Part shown: positions 38,246-48,481 of the stretch, in pieces
Layout: the number at the start of each line of letters is the position of its first letter
How positions within the stretch are numbered: position 1 is the first letter of the stretch
The notes under the pieces: generated by a model
Told to the model about the DNA's origin: nothing
The model's input: only the letters and a program-made list of their open reading frames with translations
Database searches by the model: none
Position numbers and translations under genes: made by a program
Source of the DNA: Marinobacterium sp.
Lineage (GTDB): Bacteria; Pseudomonadota; Gammaproteobacteria; Pseudomonadales; Balneatricaceae
Direction of reading: 5' to 3'
NCBI GenBank assembly: GCA_025800125.1
Contig: JAOXSF010000040.1
Location: 1-64,000, forward strand
DNA length: 64,000 bases

Positions 38246-39799
38246 ATGAGACAGCAGAATACAACACTTCCTGAAGCATTATACACCGCTGGGCAGACCC
38301 GTTTACTGGATCAGTTGGCAATTGAGGGTGGTACACCTGGTTTTCTGTTGATGCAGCGTGCTGCCCGGGCAGCATTTGCTGTGTTACAGCGATACTGGCC
38401 GCAGGCAAAAGCAGTCACGTTATTGTGTGGGTCTGGCAATAATGGTGGCGATGGGCTGGTGTTGGCTGCATTAGCGCAGCAGCATGGTATGGCTGTTCAG
38501 GTTCTGACGTTGGGAGAGCATTATGCTGAACGGTTGCAGGGTGAAGCGCAACAGGCCTGGCAGTTGTTACAGCAACAGATAGCTGATAATTCCGGTCAGG
38601 GTGATGCTGATTACCCGCCTTTGCAGATTATGCCCTGGTTTTCACATGTCCGCTTCACGGGTGACATTGTTGTGGATGCTATGCTGGGAACGGGCCTGAA
38701 TGGGCCTGTACGTGGTGATTATGCTCAGGCAATTGAACAGGTTAACAGTGGCCGTTTACCTGTATTGGCGGTGGACATTCCGTCAGGTCTCTGTGCGGAT
38801 ACCGGGGCGGTGCTGGGTGTTGCTGTGGAGTCGCAGGTGACGGTCAGCTTCATCGGCCTTAAACGTGGGCTATTAACGCATCAGGCTGTTGATTACGTGG
38901 GCGAGTTGCAGTTTGACGATCTCAGGATTGATGATGCGGTTTATCAGCAGGTTCCGGTGTCCCTGCTGCGCACGACAGAGGCGGCATTGACGCAGGTACT
39001 GGGTCAAAGGCGACGCAGTGCTCACAAAGGCAGCCATGGGCGTGTGCTGGTGGTCGGTGGTGACCATGGCATGGGTGGGGCGGCATTGATTGCTGCACAG
39101 GCTGTTGCCCGTTGCGGGGCTGGTCTGATTACGTTAGCGACTCGCGCTGAACATGTGACGGCCTCACTGGTGCGCTGTCCTGAAGTCATGGTTAAAGCGG
39201 TGCGCAGTGGTCAGGAGCTGCAACCTTTGCTGGATAAAGCTGATGTTGTGGTTATTGGTCCGGGGCTAGGACAGAGTGCCTGGAGTGATCAGTTATTACA
39301 GCAGACATTGAAAACCAGCCTGCCACTGGTGGTTGATGCGGATGCGCTCAATCTGTTGTGTAACAACCCGGTTCTGGCTGGTTGTCGGCGGAATAACTGG
39401 ATTATAACACCGCATCCGGGGGAGGCCGCCCGCCTGCTTGATGAAACTGTGTCTGGGCTGCTTGCTGATCGCTTTGCTGCCGTTGATCGTTTGCAACAGC
39501 GTTTTGGCGGGGTTGCCTTGTTGAAAGGTGCCGGTTCGCTGGTAACTGATGGTGAACTGATGTTCCTCTGTAATGCGGGCAATCCTGGCATGGCCAGCGG
39601 TGGTATGGGGGATATGTTGAGCGGTATAACCGGCGCATTGCTGGCTCAGGGGCTGTCTGCCCGAGAGGCTGCCCGATTAGCGGTCTGGCTGCATGCCGCA
39701 GCAGCTGATCATTGCGCTGATATTCAGGGGGAGAGAGGCTTGTTGGCGACAGATCTTCTGGTGCAGTTGCCCGCTTTGCTTAATGGCAGAGTCTGTTAG
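38246..39799 (+). CDS. nnr: Bifunctional NAD(P)HX epimerase/dehydratase
   Basis: 517 residues. The N-terminal YjeF_N epimerase domain has GSGNNGGDGLVLA. The C-terminal ADP/ATP-dependent dehydratase domain (ribokinase-like) has KGSHGRVLVVGGD, VIGPGLGQS and GNPGMASGGMGDMLSG. It repairs hydrated NADH and NADPH. TGGAG precedes the ATG and a TATAAT (38214-38219) precedes it by 26 nt. First of the tsaE-amiC-mutL run. Confidence 0.95.
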   Translation: MRQQNTTLPEALYTAGQTRLLDQLAIEGGTPGFLLMQRAARAAFAVLQRYWPQAKAVTLLCGSGNNGGDGLVLAALAQQHGMAVQVLTLGEHYAERLQGEAQQAWQLLQQQIADNSGQGDADYPPLQIMPWFSHVRFTGDIVVDAMLGTGLNGPVRGDYAQAIEQVNSGRLPVLAVDIPSGLCADTGAVLGVAVESQVTVSFIGLKRGLLTHQAVDYVGELQFDDLRIDDAVYQQVPVSLLRTTEAALTQVLGQRRRSAHKGSHGRVLVVGGDHGMGGAALIAAQAVARCGAGLITLATRAEHVTASLVRCPEVMVKAVRSGQELQPLLDKADVVVIGPGLGQSAWSDQLLQQTLKTSLPLVVDADALNLLCNNPVLAGCRRNNWIITPHPGEAARLLDETVSGLLADRFAAVDRLQQRFGGVALLKGAGSLVTDGELMFLCNAGNPGMASGGMGDMLSGITGALLAQGLSAREAARLAVWLHAAAADHCADIQGERGLLATDLLVQLPALLNGRVC

Positions 39800-39885
39800 T
39801 TTCAGCTCGTAAGAACCAGGCCCGTTAAAAGCATCCGTGGGATTAACAGTTGAGTGGTCAAACAGGCCGATAATGGAACAGATAA

Positions 39886-40386
39886 ATGAAGAGTGTGCAG
39901 CCGTTGTATAAATACGAAGTCCATGATGAGCAGACTATGGTTGATACCGGATATGCGCTGGGGAAAAGCTGTGCTGAAGGGGGCGTAGTATTTCTGCTGG
40001 GGGGGCTGGGTATGGGGAAAACCACTATGGCCCGTGGGGTACTGGCTGCATTTGGTCACAAGGGGCGAGTCAAAAGCCCGACTTACACGCTGGTAGAACC
40101 TTATGAGACCGAGCGAGGGCTGGTGTATCACTTCGATCTTTATCGGCTGTCAGACCCGGAAGAGCTGGAATACCTTGGTATTCGTGATTATTTTGATCCG
40201 GCTGCGCTGTGCCTGATTGAGTGGCCTGCGCGTGGCAAAGGTGCTTTACCAAAGCCTGATCTGGAGCTGACTATCAGCCTGGCAGGTGAGGGGCGTTGCT
40301 TGCAGTGGCAAGCTTGCAGTCAGCGGGGTATTTCCATAGCGCAGCAGCTGGCGAAGCAGCTGAATGTGAGTGCGATAACAGCATAA
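39886..40386 (+). CDS. tsaE: tRNA threonylcarbamoyladenosine biosynthesis ATPase TsaE
   Basis: 166 residues. The P-loop GGLGMGKTTMARG is followed by VKSPTYTLVEPYE and the YHFDLYRLSDPEELEYLG segment diagnostic of TsaE. It drives the TsaBD complex making t6A in tRNA. It lies in the conserved nnr-tsaE-amiC order. Confidence 0.95.
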   Translation: MKSVQPLYKYEVHDEQTMVDTGYALGKSCAEGGVVFLLGGLGMGKTTMARGVLAAFGHKGRVKSPTYTLVEPYETERGLVYHFDLYRLSDPEELEYLGIRDYFDPAALCLIEWPARGKGALPKPDLELTISLAGEGRCLQWQACSQRGISIAQQLAKQLNVSAITA

Positions 40387-40529
40387 AGGCTGGTGAACGG
40401 TATATGGCGCTGATAGCGCTAGCAGCAGCCTGCGGGCAGAAAATTAATAGTTCTGTCTGCAAGTGCTGTTTTACATCAGCACTGCTGATACAGATTTTAC
40501 GAATGCGGATACGGGGTATATTTACGGGA

Positions 40530-42485
40530 ATGACAAGCGCACGGATTGCCAGATACTGGCGTAAAAAACTGACAATCTGCTGGATGATTCTGGTGGTCAT
40601 GCCATTGATGGCGTTGCCGCAGTTGGCGCAAGCGGCGACTGTAAAGAATGTGCGTATGTGGCTGGCGCCTGATCATGCACGACTGGTGTTTGATCTGAGT
40701 GGCCCGGTTACACACAAACTGTTCACACTGAATAACCCGGACCGGCTGGTAATTGATATACCGAAAAGCCGCCTTAAGGCTGACCTGAAACAGGTTGGTC
40801 TCAACAAAAGCCCGATTTCTCGTCTGCGTAGTGCCAGTACCAACAAGGCGTTACGCATTGTGCTTGATCTGAAAGAGAAGGTACGTCCGCGCAGTTTTGA
40901 ACTGAAACCGAATGATCAGTATGGGCATCGTCTGGTCGTTGATCTCTACCGCGATGTCAAAAAGGTGGAACGTGCAGCGGTGAAAACCACCGCAGGAAAG
41001 CAGCGGCGAAATATTATCATCAGTATTGATGCTGGCCATGGTGGTGATGACCCAGGGGCGATTGGGCCGGGTCGAGTGCGTGAAAAAGATGTAGTTCTGG
41101 GGATCGCCAAGGAGCTTGATCGCCTGCTTGATCGTGAAGCTGGTTTTACTGGCAGTCTGACTCGCAAAGGAGATTACTACATCAGTCTGCGTGGTCGTAC
41201 CAAACTGGCTCGTAAGAGCAATGCTGATATGTTTGTTTCCATTCATGCGGATGGTTTCAAAAGCCCGCGCGCGCGCGGGGCTTCCGTCTGGGTACTGTCA
41301 CCCCGTGGGGCATCCAGTGAAATGGGTCGCTGGCTGGCAAAGCGTGAAAACTCGACTGACCTGATTGGTGGTGTTGGTAGTGTCTCACTGGGAGACAAGG
41401 ACAAGACACTAAAAAGTGTTCTGCTGGATATGTCGATCACGGCCAGCCGCTCTGATAGTCGTGAAATTGCTTCGGCTATCCACAGTAATATTGCCCGTTT
41501 TGCCCGGATGCATAAAAAGCATGTTGAGCAGGCAGGTTTTGTTGTACTGAAATCACCGGATATACCTTCGATTCTGGTTGAAACAGGTTTTATCACAAAC
41601 CCGACCGAAGCGAGCAATCTGAAGAAAAAGTCCTATCAGCGTAAGATGGCAGACGCAATTTACCGTGGCATCAAGGCACATTTCTATAACAAGCCACCGG
41701 CTAATAGCTGGGTTGCCTGGAAAAAACGAGGCGAGAAAGATTTGCCTCTGGCGCCGCTTACGGATGAGCCTCCGCGTGTTGCCTCCACTGATACCCTGCG
41801 ATACAAAGTTGCCAAAGGTGACAGCCTGTCCCGTATTGCCAGCCGTCATGGTGTAAGTGTGTCGCAGATCAAGCGCCTTAATGGATTGAAATCAAATACT
41901 GTGCGGCTGGGGCAGTGGTTGACGATCAGTCGTGGTAGTGACGCTGTGCGTACAGCCGCCTCACCGTCCAGTGATGCTGGCGCTGGTATTGTCAGTTATC
42001 GGGTCGTGCGTGGTGACAGTTTATCTGCTATTGCCAGTCGGCAGAAAATGACATTGTCACAATTGAAAAAGCTTAACGGTTTACGTGGCAACACCGTCAA
42101 AGTAGGACAGGTTCTAAAGGTTTACTCGCGTAAGGGAGCGGTTGCCACCCGTCCGAGCTCTGCTGGAAAACGTACTGCCAGCTACCGGGTATCTCGAGGC
42201 GATAGTCTGTCAGTCATTGCCAGCCGTCACGACATGACATTGTCACAGCTGAAACAGCTGAATGGCTTGCGCAGTAATACCGTTCGCATTGGTCAGGTGC
42301 TTAAAGTGCATGCCCTGGGTGGTGGCGGTTCCAAAGCGACAGTGAAGTACCGTGTCGTACGCGGTGATAGTTTATCTACGATTGCCAGCCGCTATGGCGT
42401 GACCCAGTCGTCACTTAAAACAGCTAACCGTTTACGTGGTAATACCATTCGCATTGGACAGGTTCTATTAATTCCTGCCAGTTGA
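40530..42485 (+). CDS. amiC: N-acetylmuramoyl-L-alanine amidase with AMIN and four LysM domains
   Basis: 651 residues from ATG 40530; ATG 40503 and ATG 40404 are in frame and cannot be excluded. A signal peptide ends around LPQLAQA. An AMIN domain (about 35-140) is followed by an Amidase_3 zinc domain with [15 protein letters not shown], a catalytic Glu near [20 protein letters not shown] and [11 protein letters not shown]. Four LysM repeats (about 43 residues each) start near 431, 489, 550 and 607. It cleaves peptidoglycan side-chains during cell separation. Four LysM units are many for this family. Confidence 0.93.
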   Translation: MTSARIARYWRKKLTICWMILVVMPLMALPQLAQAATVKNVRMWLAPDHARLVFDLSGPVTHKLFTLNNPDRLVIDIPKSRLKADLKQVGLNKSPISRLRSASTNKALRIVLDLKEKVRPRSFELKPNDQYGHRLVVDLYRDVKKVERAAVKTTAGKQRRNIIISIDAGHGGDDPGAIGPGRVREKDVVLGIAKELDRLLDREAGFTGSLTRKGDYYISLRGRTKLARKSNADMFVSIHADGFKSPRARGASVWVLSPRGASSEMGRWLAKRENSTDLIGGVGSVSLGDKDKTLKSVLLDMSITASRSDSREIASAIHSNIARFARMHKKHVEQAGFVVLKSPDIPSILVETGFITNPTEASNLKKKSYQRKMADAIYRGIKAHFYNKPPANSWVAWKKRGEKDLPLAPLTDEPPRVASTDTLRYKVAKGDSLSRIASRHGVSVSQIKRLNGLKSNTVRLGQWLTISRGSDAVRTAASPSSDAGAGIVSYRVVRGDSLSAIASRQKMTLSQLKKLNGLRGNTVKVGQVLKVYSRKGAVATRPSSAGKRTASYRVSRGDSLSVIASRHDMTLSQLKQLNGLRSNTVRIGQVLKVHALGGGGSKATVKYRVVRGDSLSTIASRYGVTQSSLKTANRLRGNTIRIGQVLLIPAS

Positions 42486-42525
42486 TGGTGATGTACGGAG
42501 GCCGTTCAGGTCGGAGCTTCACACT

Positions 42526-44469
42526 ATGAAACGAATCCATCTGTTGTCACCCCGGCTGGCAAACCAGATCGCCGCAGGTGAGGTGGTTGAACGCCCAGCC
42601 TCTGTTGTCAAAGAGTTGCTGGAAAACTGTCTGGATGCGGGCTCTGATCGTGTTGAGATTGATGTTGAGCAAGGGGGCGTCAAGCTGATCCGGTTACGTG
42701 ATAACGGGCAGGGCATTCCGAAGGATGATCTTCCGTTGGCGCTTAGTCGTCATGCCACGTCAAAAATCCGTGAGCTGGAAGACCTTGAAGCCGTTGCCAG
42801 TCTGGGATTCCGGGGAGAGGCGTTGGCGTCTATCAGTTCTGTTTCCCGTCTGACGCTGAGTTCTCGTCCGTCGGGTACTGAAGCCGGTTGGCAGGTGCAG
42901 ACAGAGGGTCGAGATATGTCAGCCTCTGTTTCTCCGGCGGCCCATCCGGGAGGAACGACGGTCGAAGTGCGTGATCTGTTTTTTAATACGCCAGCACGGC
43001 GCAAATTCCTGAAAACTGAGAAAACTGAGTTCCGTCATCTGGAGGAGGTGGTCAAGCGGCTGGCATTGAGTCGTTTTGATGTCAGCTTTCAGCTCAGTCA
43101 TAACGGGCGGGTGATCCATCAACTGCGTAGCGGTGGTAACTCTATGGATCGTGAGCGGCGTATTGCCGCGCTCTGTGGTTCAGCCTTTATTGATCAGTCC
43201 CTGAAAGTTGATGTGGCTGCAGAAGCGTCAGGTTTACGGCTAAGTGGCTGGATGGGTATGCCGACTTTCTCCCGCAGTCAGGCGGACCTGCAGTATTTCT
43301 TTGTTAATGGTCGCATTATCCGCGACAAGGTGGTTAATCATGCGGTGCGTCAGGCATACCAGGATGTGCTTTACCATGGCCGTCATCCTGCCTACGTGCT
43401 TTATCTTGAACTTGATCCGGCGCTGGTGGATGTCAATGTCCATCCGACCAAGCATGAAGTGCGCTTCCGTGAGAGTCGGCTGGTGCATGACTTTATTTTC
43501 CGTACGCTGCATCGGGTTATTGCGGATGTGCGCCCGGAAGAGGAAACCGCGCCAGGCTACAGCACTCAGGTGCTGGGCGGACAGGCAGAGGCAGATAAGG
43601 CCGAAGATCAGAGCACGCACTTTGAGCAGACCCCAATGGCGCTGAACCTTGCGCCAGCGACGCCGGCGTCAACGGAAGCAATGACAGCGTCATCTGGTGG
43701 TGCTGGTTACAGTGGTGCTGAAGCAGCTTCGGGTTATAGCGGGGGCGGCTATAACAGCGCTCGTCCGTCCGGTGCAGCAGCGAGTGCAGTACGTGAGCAG
43801 ATCAAGGCTTATGGTACGTTGCATCCTCCCGCTGCCAGTGCCTCGCCGGTCACCGCTGCTGTTATGCCAGAAGGTGATGGCCAGGTGCCGCCGCTGGGCT
43901 ATGCGGTTGGCCAGGTGCATGGCATCTATATTCTGGCGCAGAATGCCACTGGCATGGTGGTGGTGGATATGCATGCAGCCCATGAACGAATTGTTTATGA
44001 GCGAATGAAAGCGGCCTATGAGACCGATGTCGTGCGCTCTCAGCCGTTGCTGGTGCCTGCTTCCATGGCTGTCAGTGCCCGCGAAGCGGACTGTGCAGAA
44101 GAGCAGGGAGCGGTGTTTGAAAAGCTGGGTTTTGTGCTGCAGCGACTGGGGGAGGAGACTCTGGTGGTGCGTCAGGTACCGGTGGCGCTGGCCAAAGCCA
44201 ATGTAGAGCAGCTGCTGCGTGATGTACTGGGCGATATGCTCAAATATGGGAGTAGCAGTCGGATTGAGCAGAGTATCAATGAGCTGCTGGCGACCATGGC
44301 CTGTCATGGTTCTGTACGGGCTAATCGGCAGCTGACATTGCCGGAGATGAATGCGTTGCTGCGGGATATGGAACAGACAGAACGTAGTGGGCAGTGTAAC
44401 CATGGCCGCCCCACCTGGACTCAGCTGACTATGGCTGAGCTCGACAAGTTGTTTATGCGAGGACAGTAA
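42526..44469 (+). CDS. mutL: DNA mismatch repair protein MutL
   Basis: 647 residues. The GHKL ATPase N-terminal half has [20 protein letters not shown], an ENCLDAG N-box segment, DNGQGI and [11 protein letters not shown] Pro/Ala/Ser/Gly-rich linker spans about 360-425. The C-terminal dimer domain has [13 protein letters not shown] and [11 protein letters not shown]. It lacks the DQHA(X)2E(X)4E endonuclease motif, as in methyl-directed species. Confidence 0.96.
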   Translation: MKRIHLLSPRLANQIAAGEVVERPASVVKELLENCLDAGSDRVEIDVEQGGVKLIRLRDNGQGIPKDDLPLALSRHATSKIRELEDLEAVASLGFRGEALASISSVSRLTLSSRPSGTEAGWQVQTEGRDMSASVSPAAHPGGTTVEVRDLFFNTPARRKFLKTEKTEFRHLEEVVKRLALSRFDVSFQLSHNGRVIHQLRSGGNSMDRERRIAALCGSAFIDQSLKVDVAAEASGLRLSGWMGMPTFSRSQADLQYFFVNGRIIRDKVVNHAVRQAYQDVLYHGRHPAYVLYLELDPALVDVNVHPTKHEVRFRESRLVHDFIFRTLHRVIADVRPEEETAPGYSTQVLGGQAEADKAEDQSTHFEQTPMALNLAPATPASTEAMTASSGGAGYSGAEAASGYSGGGYNSARPSGAAASAVREQIKAYGTLHPPAASASPVTAAVMPEGDGQVPPLGYAVGQVHGIYILAQNATGMVVVDMHAAHERIVYERMKAAYETDVVRSQPLLVPASMAVSAREADCAEEQGAVFEKLGFVLQRLGEETLVVRQVPVALAKANVEQLLRDVLGDMLKYGSSSRIEQSINELLATMACHGSVRANRQLTLPEMNALLRDMEQTERSGQCNHGRPTWTQLTMAELDKLFMRGQ

Positions 44470-44472
44470 GCG

Positions 44473-45402
44473 GTGACGCTACCGGTAATTTTTCTGATGG
44501 GGCCGACCGCCTCGGGTAAAACACAGCTGGCGATGGATCTTCATGACCATCTGGGGGCAGAAATTGTCAGCGTTGATTCGGCGATGATCTACCGGGATAT
44601 GAATATCGGTACTGCCAAGCCGGATAACCAGCAGCTTGCGCGTTACCCGCATCGACTGATTGATCTGTGTGATCCATCAGAAAGCTATTCTGCAGCAGGG
44701 TTTCGTGCCGATGCGCTGGCGCAGATTGTCGAGATTCATGGCGAGGGTAAAATTCCGCTGCTGACGGGCGGCACCATGCTCTATTTTCATGCTCTGCAGA
44801 ATGGTCTGGCAAGTTTGCCCGAGGCAGATACAACTGTACGGGCAAAGCTTCTGGCTGAGGCTGAGGCCGAAGGCTGGCCTGCATTGCATGCCAGGCTGGC
44901 AGAGGTGGACCCGGTGTCAGCACAGCGACTGAATCCTAATGATGCGCAGCGGTTGCAGCGGGCGCTGGAAGTGTATGAGGTCAGTGGTCGCACTCTGACA
45001 GAGCACTGGGCGGAGCAGGAAAAACAGAAGCTGCCATTCCCGGTGCTGTCTATGGCGGTGATGCCACAGCAGCGCGCTGAACTGCATAAGCGTATTGAAC
45101 AGCGCTTTCATATTATGCTGGAGCAGGGTTTTGAGGCTGAAGTTGAGGCGTTGTATGCTCGGGGCGATCTACATGTGCAGATGCCATCGGTGCGTTGCGT
45201 TGGCTACCGTCAGATTTGGGAGCACCTGGAAGGGAACTGGGATCGAAACACTATGATCGAAAAGGGCATTATCGCCACCCGTCAGCTGGCCAAGCGTCAG
45301 GTGACCTGGCTGCGGAGTTGGCCTGATCTGCACTGGCTGGATACTCATGACCGAAATTTGCGTGACAACGCCTTGAAATTACTGGACTCAGTCATTATAT
45401 AA
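44473..45402 (+). CDS. miaA: tRNA dimethylallyltransferase
   Basis: 309 residues from GTG 44473, 3 nt past the mutL stop. The P-loop GPTASGKT is followed by [17 protein letters not shown] and [14 protein letters not shown]. It adds the isopentenyl group to A37 of UNN-reading tRNAs. An hfq promoter lies inside its last codons, as in E. coli. Confidence 0.95.
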   Translation: MTLPVIFLMGPTASGKTQLAMDLHDHLGAEIVSVDSAMIYRDMNIGTAKPDNQQLARYPHRLIDLCDPSESYSAAGFRADALAQIVEIHGEGKIPLLTGGTMLYFHALQNGLASLPEADTTVRAKLLAEAEAEGWPALHARLAEVDPVSAQRLNPNDAQRLQRALEVYEVSGRTLTEHWAEQEKQKLPFPVLSMAVMPQQRAELHKRIEQRFHIMLEQGFEAEVEALYARGDLHVQMPSVRCVGYRQIWEHLEGNWDRNTMIEKGIIATRQLAKRQVTWLRSWPDLHWLDTHDRNLRDNALKLLDSVII

Positions 45403-45403
45403 T
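45373..45403 (+). promoter_or_regulatory. Probable sigma-70 promoter for hfq inside the 3' end of miaA
   Basis: TTGAAA at 45373-45378 is followed by TATATA after 17 nt, or TATAAT (45398-45403) after 19 nt. The position matches internal promoters known for hfq in E. coli. Confidence 0.5.
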
Positions 45404-45458
45404 GGCGCACTGCCTTGCGGTATAACGACTGTTTCAGTGGCGTTACTCTATTAGTGGT

Positions 45459-45490
45459 AGTGGTCGAATTGTCTAGTGGCCGAATTGTCC
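45459..45490. repeat. 16-nt tandem duplication in the hfq leader
   Basis: AGTGGTCGAATTGTCT and AGTGGCCGAATTGTCC, two substitutions apart. Confidence 0.8.
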
Positions 45491-45628
45491 GGCAGATGTA
45501 CTTTCTGTCTTCTATCAGAGGTGCTCTGATCCGCATTTATTCAGCTTATTCAGGGATGGTGACTGGCTCTGATACTGCAAGGTAAAAATTATAACGAATA
45601 ATCATTCTTTTCAGGAAGGAGTTTGCAA

Positions 45629-45868
45629 ATGTCAAAAGGGCAGTCTTTACAGGACCCTTACCTCAATGTATTGCGCAAAGAGCGCATTCCGGTTTCTATT
45701 TTTCTGGTAAATGGTATCAAGTTGCAGGGGCAGATCGAGTCATTCGATCAGTTTGTTATCCTGCTGAAGAACACTGTTAGCCAGATGGTTTACAAGCATG
45801 CAATCTCTACGGTAGTTCCGGCGCGTCCGGTCAAGCTGCCGCAGGGCGACGAAAAACCTGCCAGCTGA
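45629..45868 (+). CDS. hfq: RNA chaperone Hfq
   Basis: 79 residues from ATG 45629 with AAGGAG 8 nt upstream; a TTG at 45623 is rejected. Sm-fold sequence [20 protein letters not shown], then [14 protein letters not shown] (Sm2, including the YKHA proximal-face motif). It forms a hexamer that pairs small RNAs with mRNAs. The C-terminal tail is very short (about 10 residues). Confidence 0.98.
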   Translation: MSKGQSLQDPYLNVLRKERIPVSIFLVNGIKLQGQIESFDQFVILLKNTVSQMVYKHAISTVVPARPVKLPQGDEKPAS

Positions 45869-45876
45869 GGTTCTAA

Positions 45877-47175
45877 TTGTTCTTTGAGCGTCCGGAGTCT
45901 GGCGAATGCGCCATACTCGTCCATGTTGATCTGGCTGATGAAGCAGATCAGGAAAACCCCCGAGAGCTCGAAGAGCTTGCCTTATCTGCGGGTGCAGACC
46001 CGGTCGATTTTCTGACCGGGTCTCGTGCTCAACCTAGCCCGAAATTCTTTCTGGGCAGTGGCAAGCTGGATGAGCTGCGTCAGATGGTGCAGTTGCACCA
46101 GGCTGAAGTGGTTATCTTCAACCATGCTCTCTCTCCCGGTCAGGAACGTAATATAGAACGCGAAATTCAATGTCGTGTGCTTGATCGTACTGGCCTTATT
46201 CTGGATATATTTGCTCAGCGTGCGCGTACCCATGAGGGTAAATTGCAGGTTGAACTGGCTCAGCTGGAGCACATGTCGACCCGCCTGATTCGAGGCTGGA
46301 CTCACCTTGAACGACAGAAGGGGGGGATCGGTTTACGTGGGCCAGGTGAAACTCAGCTTGAAACTGACCGCCGTCTTTTACGTGCCCGTATCAAGAGTAT
46401 TCATACCCGTTTAGCCAAGGTTCGCCGTCAGCGTGAGCAGGGGCGTCGTGCGCGACAGCGCGCTGAAATACCGACGCTATCACTGGTCGGGTATACCAAC
46501 GCGGGTAAATCTACACTGTTTAATCGCATTACTGAGTCAGAGGTTTATGCTGCTGATCAGCTGTTTGCGACTCTGGACCCCACTTTACGGCGCATTGATG
46601 TTGCGGATGTGGGCCCTGCTATTCTGGCTGATACCGTTGGCTTCATTCGTCACCTGCCACATAAGCTGGTGGAGTCGTTTCGTGCAACACTGCAGGAAAC
46701 GATTGACGCAACTTTGTTACTGCATGTAATTGACTGCTTTGATGAGGAGCGCCAGGGGCATATTGAGCAGGTTGAAGAGGTGCTGCATGAAATCGGCGCA
46801 TCTGAAGTGCCGGTGCTGCAGGTATTCAACAAGCTCGATAGAATGGGTGATCAGCCTCCCCGTATCGACCGTAATGATCAGGGTGAGCCGGTTCGAGTCT
46901 GGGTATCTGCTGTAACCGGAGCTGGCCTTGATTTGCTGGCGCAGGCGATCAGTGAGCGGCTGGCTGATGATATTTTTCAGGATACGATTACTATTCACCC
47001 CCATGAGGGACAGTTGCGTGCGCAGCTTTATGCACATAATGCGGTAGTAAATGAGCAGTTTGATGAAAACGGCTGCATGCTGCTGGATGTGCGTTTGCAG
47101 CGTAAGGATATGCTGCAATTGCTGAGTCGGTTGGGAGTGAATCCGAAACGATTTATGTCAGTTGAGGTCAACTGA
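45877..47175 (+). CDS. hflX: Ribosome-rescue GTPase HflX
   Basis: 432 residues from TTG 45877 (TGAGG upstream), giving MFFERPESGECAILVHVDL like Pseudomonas HflX. The N-terminal glycine-rich domain has WTHLERQKGGIGLRGPGETQ. The GTPase domain has VGYTNAGKSTLFN, DTVGFIRHLPH and VFNKLD. It splits stalled 70S ribosomes. It lies 8 nt after hfq. Confidence 0.96.
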   Translation: MFFERPESGECAILVHVDLADEADQENPRELEELALSAGADPVDFLTGSRAQPSPKFFLGSGKLDELRQMVQLHQAEVVIFNHALSPGQERNIEREIQCRVLDRTGLILDIFAQRARTHEGKLQVELAQLEHMSTRLIRGWTHLERQKGGIGLRGPGETQLETDRRLLRARIKSIHTRLAKVRRQREQGRRARQRAEIPTLSLVGYTNAGKSTLFNRITESEVYAADQLFATLDPTLRRIDVADVGPAILADTVGFIRHLPHKLVESFRATLQETIDATLLLHVIDCFDEERQGHIEQVEEVLHEIGASEVPVLQVFNKLDRMGDQPPRIDRNDQGEPVRVWVSAVTGAGLDLLAQAISERLADDIFQDTITIHPHEGQLRAQLYAHNAVVNEQFDENGCMLLDVRLQRKDMLQLLSRLGVNPKRFMSVEVN

Positions 47176-47263
47176 AGACAGAGGGTGCGATTGATGCTTG
47201 CGCCCGAAACTGGCACTACCTACAATTTTTTGCATTCAATCGAGCTTTTGTACGGAGAATTCT

Positions 47264-48481
47264 ATGGCTTGGAATGAGCCTGGCGGCAATGGCGATAACC
47301 ATGATCCATGGCGTAATGGCAAGGATCGTGGTGGTAAGCGTGGCGATGATCAGGGACCGCCGGATCTGGATGAGGCGCTGCGTAAGCTACAGGATAAGAT
47401 GAACGACATTTTCGGAGGCTCTGGTAACAGAAAGCGTAGCGGCGGTTTCGGTGGTGACGGCAGCGGTTCTACCGGTGGTGGGAATGGCTTTGTCTGGCTG
47501 GTACTGGTGCTAGGGCTTTTGTTCTGGGCGGGTATGGGTTTCTATACCGTTGATCAGCAGGAGCGTGGTGTTGTACTGCGTCTGGGTAAGTTCCACGAGA
47601 TCGTAGACCCCGGTCTGCAGTGGAACCCACCGATGATCGACACGGTTACCAAAGAGAACGTCACTCGTCTGCGTACCCATGATCACAGTGCATTGATGCT
47701 GACCGAAGATGAAAACATCGTTGATGTGGAAGTCACTGTCCAGTACCGCGTCAGTGACCCTAAAGCTTTCCTGCTGAATGTACGTGACCCGGAAAATAGC
47801 CTGTCTCAGGCGTCCGAGTCTGCACTGCGTGCAGTGGTGGGTTCTTCTGAAATGCACTCCATTCTGACTGAGGGCCGTGAAGCGTTGGCGGTGGAAGTGC
47901 AGGCTGGCCTGCAGGGCTTCATGAATGACTACTTGACGGGTCTGTCGATTGTGAAGGTGAATATCAAGAATGCTCAGGCACCAAGCCAGGTGCAAGACGC
48001 GTTCGATGATGTCATCAAGGCTCGTGAGGATGAGCAACGTGTTAAAAACGAAGCTGAATCCTATGCTAACTCTGTGATTCCTGAGGCGCGTGGTCTGGCA
48101 CAGCGTATTCTGGAAGAGGCAAATGCCTACCGTGAAGAAGTGGTTGCTCGTGCAGAAGGTGAATCCCAGCGTTTTACCGCGCTGCTGGATGAGTACCAGA
48201 AAGCACCCGAAGTTACCCGTGAGCGTCTCTATCTGGATGCCATGGAAACTGTGCTGAAAGACAATCCGAAAGTGCTGGTTGATGTGGCTGGTGGTAATAA
48301 CATGATGTACCTGCCATTGGACAAACTGGTGCAACAATCCGGTCAGTCCCGTCAGATGGTAGCGCCGCGCAGTAATGCACCGGTACGCCTGGATGATGAG
48401 AGTCTGCGTCAGGTAACCAATCAGGTAATTGATCAGATCAGTCGTCAGCGTCAGCTTATTAACCGTCGGGAGGGTCGCTAA
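47264..48481 (+). CDS. hflK: FtsH-modulating protease subunit HflK
   Basis: 405 residues from ATG 47264 (GGAGA upstream). The Gly/Asp-rich cytoplasmic N-terminus is followed by one membrane helix (about 78-97) and an SPFH/prohibitin domain facing the periplasm. With HflC it forms the cage around FtsH. TAATG overlap with hflC. Confidence 0.95.
   Translation: MAWNEPGGNGDNHDPWRNGKDRGGKRGDDQGPPDLDEALRKLQDKMNDIFGGSGNRKRSGGFGGDGSGSTGGGNGFVWLVLVLGLLFWAGMGFYTVDQQERGVVLRLGKFHEIVDPGLQWNPPMIDTVTKENVTRLRTHDHSALMLTEDENIVDVEVTVQYRVSDPKAFLLNVRDPENSLSQASESALRAVVGSSEMHSILTEGREALAVEVQAGLQGFMNDYLTGLSIVKVNIKNAQAPSQVQDAFDDVIKAREDEQRVKNEAESYANSVIPEARGLAQRILEEANAYREEVVARAEGESQRFTALLDEYQKAPEVTRERLYLDAMETVLKDNPKVLVDVAGGNNMMYLPLDKLVQQSGQSRQMVAPRSNAPVRLDDESLRQVTNQVIDQISRQRQLINRREGR

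Noticed and set aside
40296..40529. Long N-terminal reading of the amidase overlapping tsaE
   Set aside because: The extra residues would place the signal peptide far inside the protein.
46888..46900. GGTTCGAGTC resembling a tRNA T-loop
   Set aside because: It lies inside hflX coding sequence without acceptor or anticodon stems.
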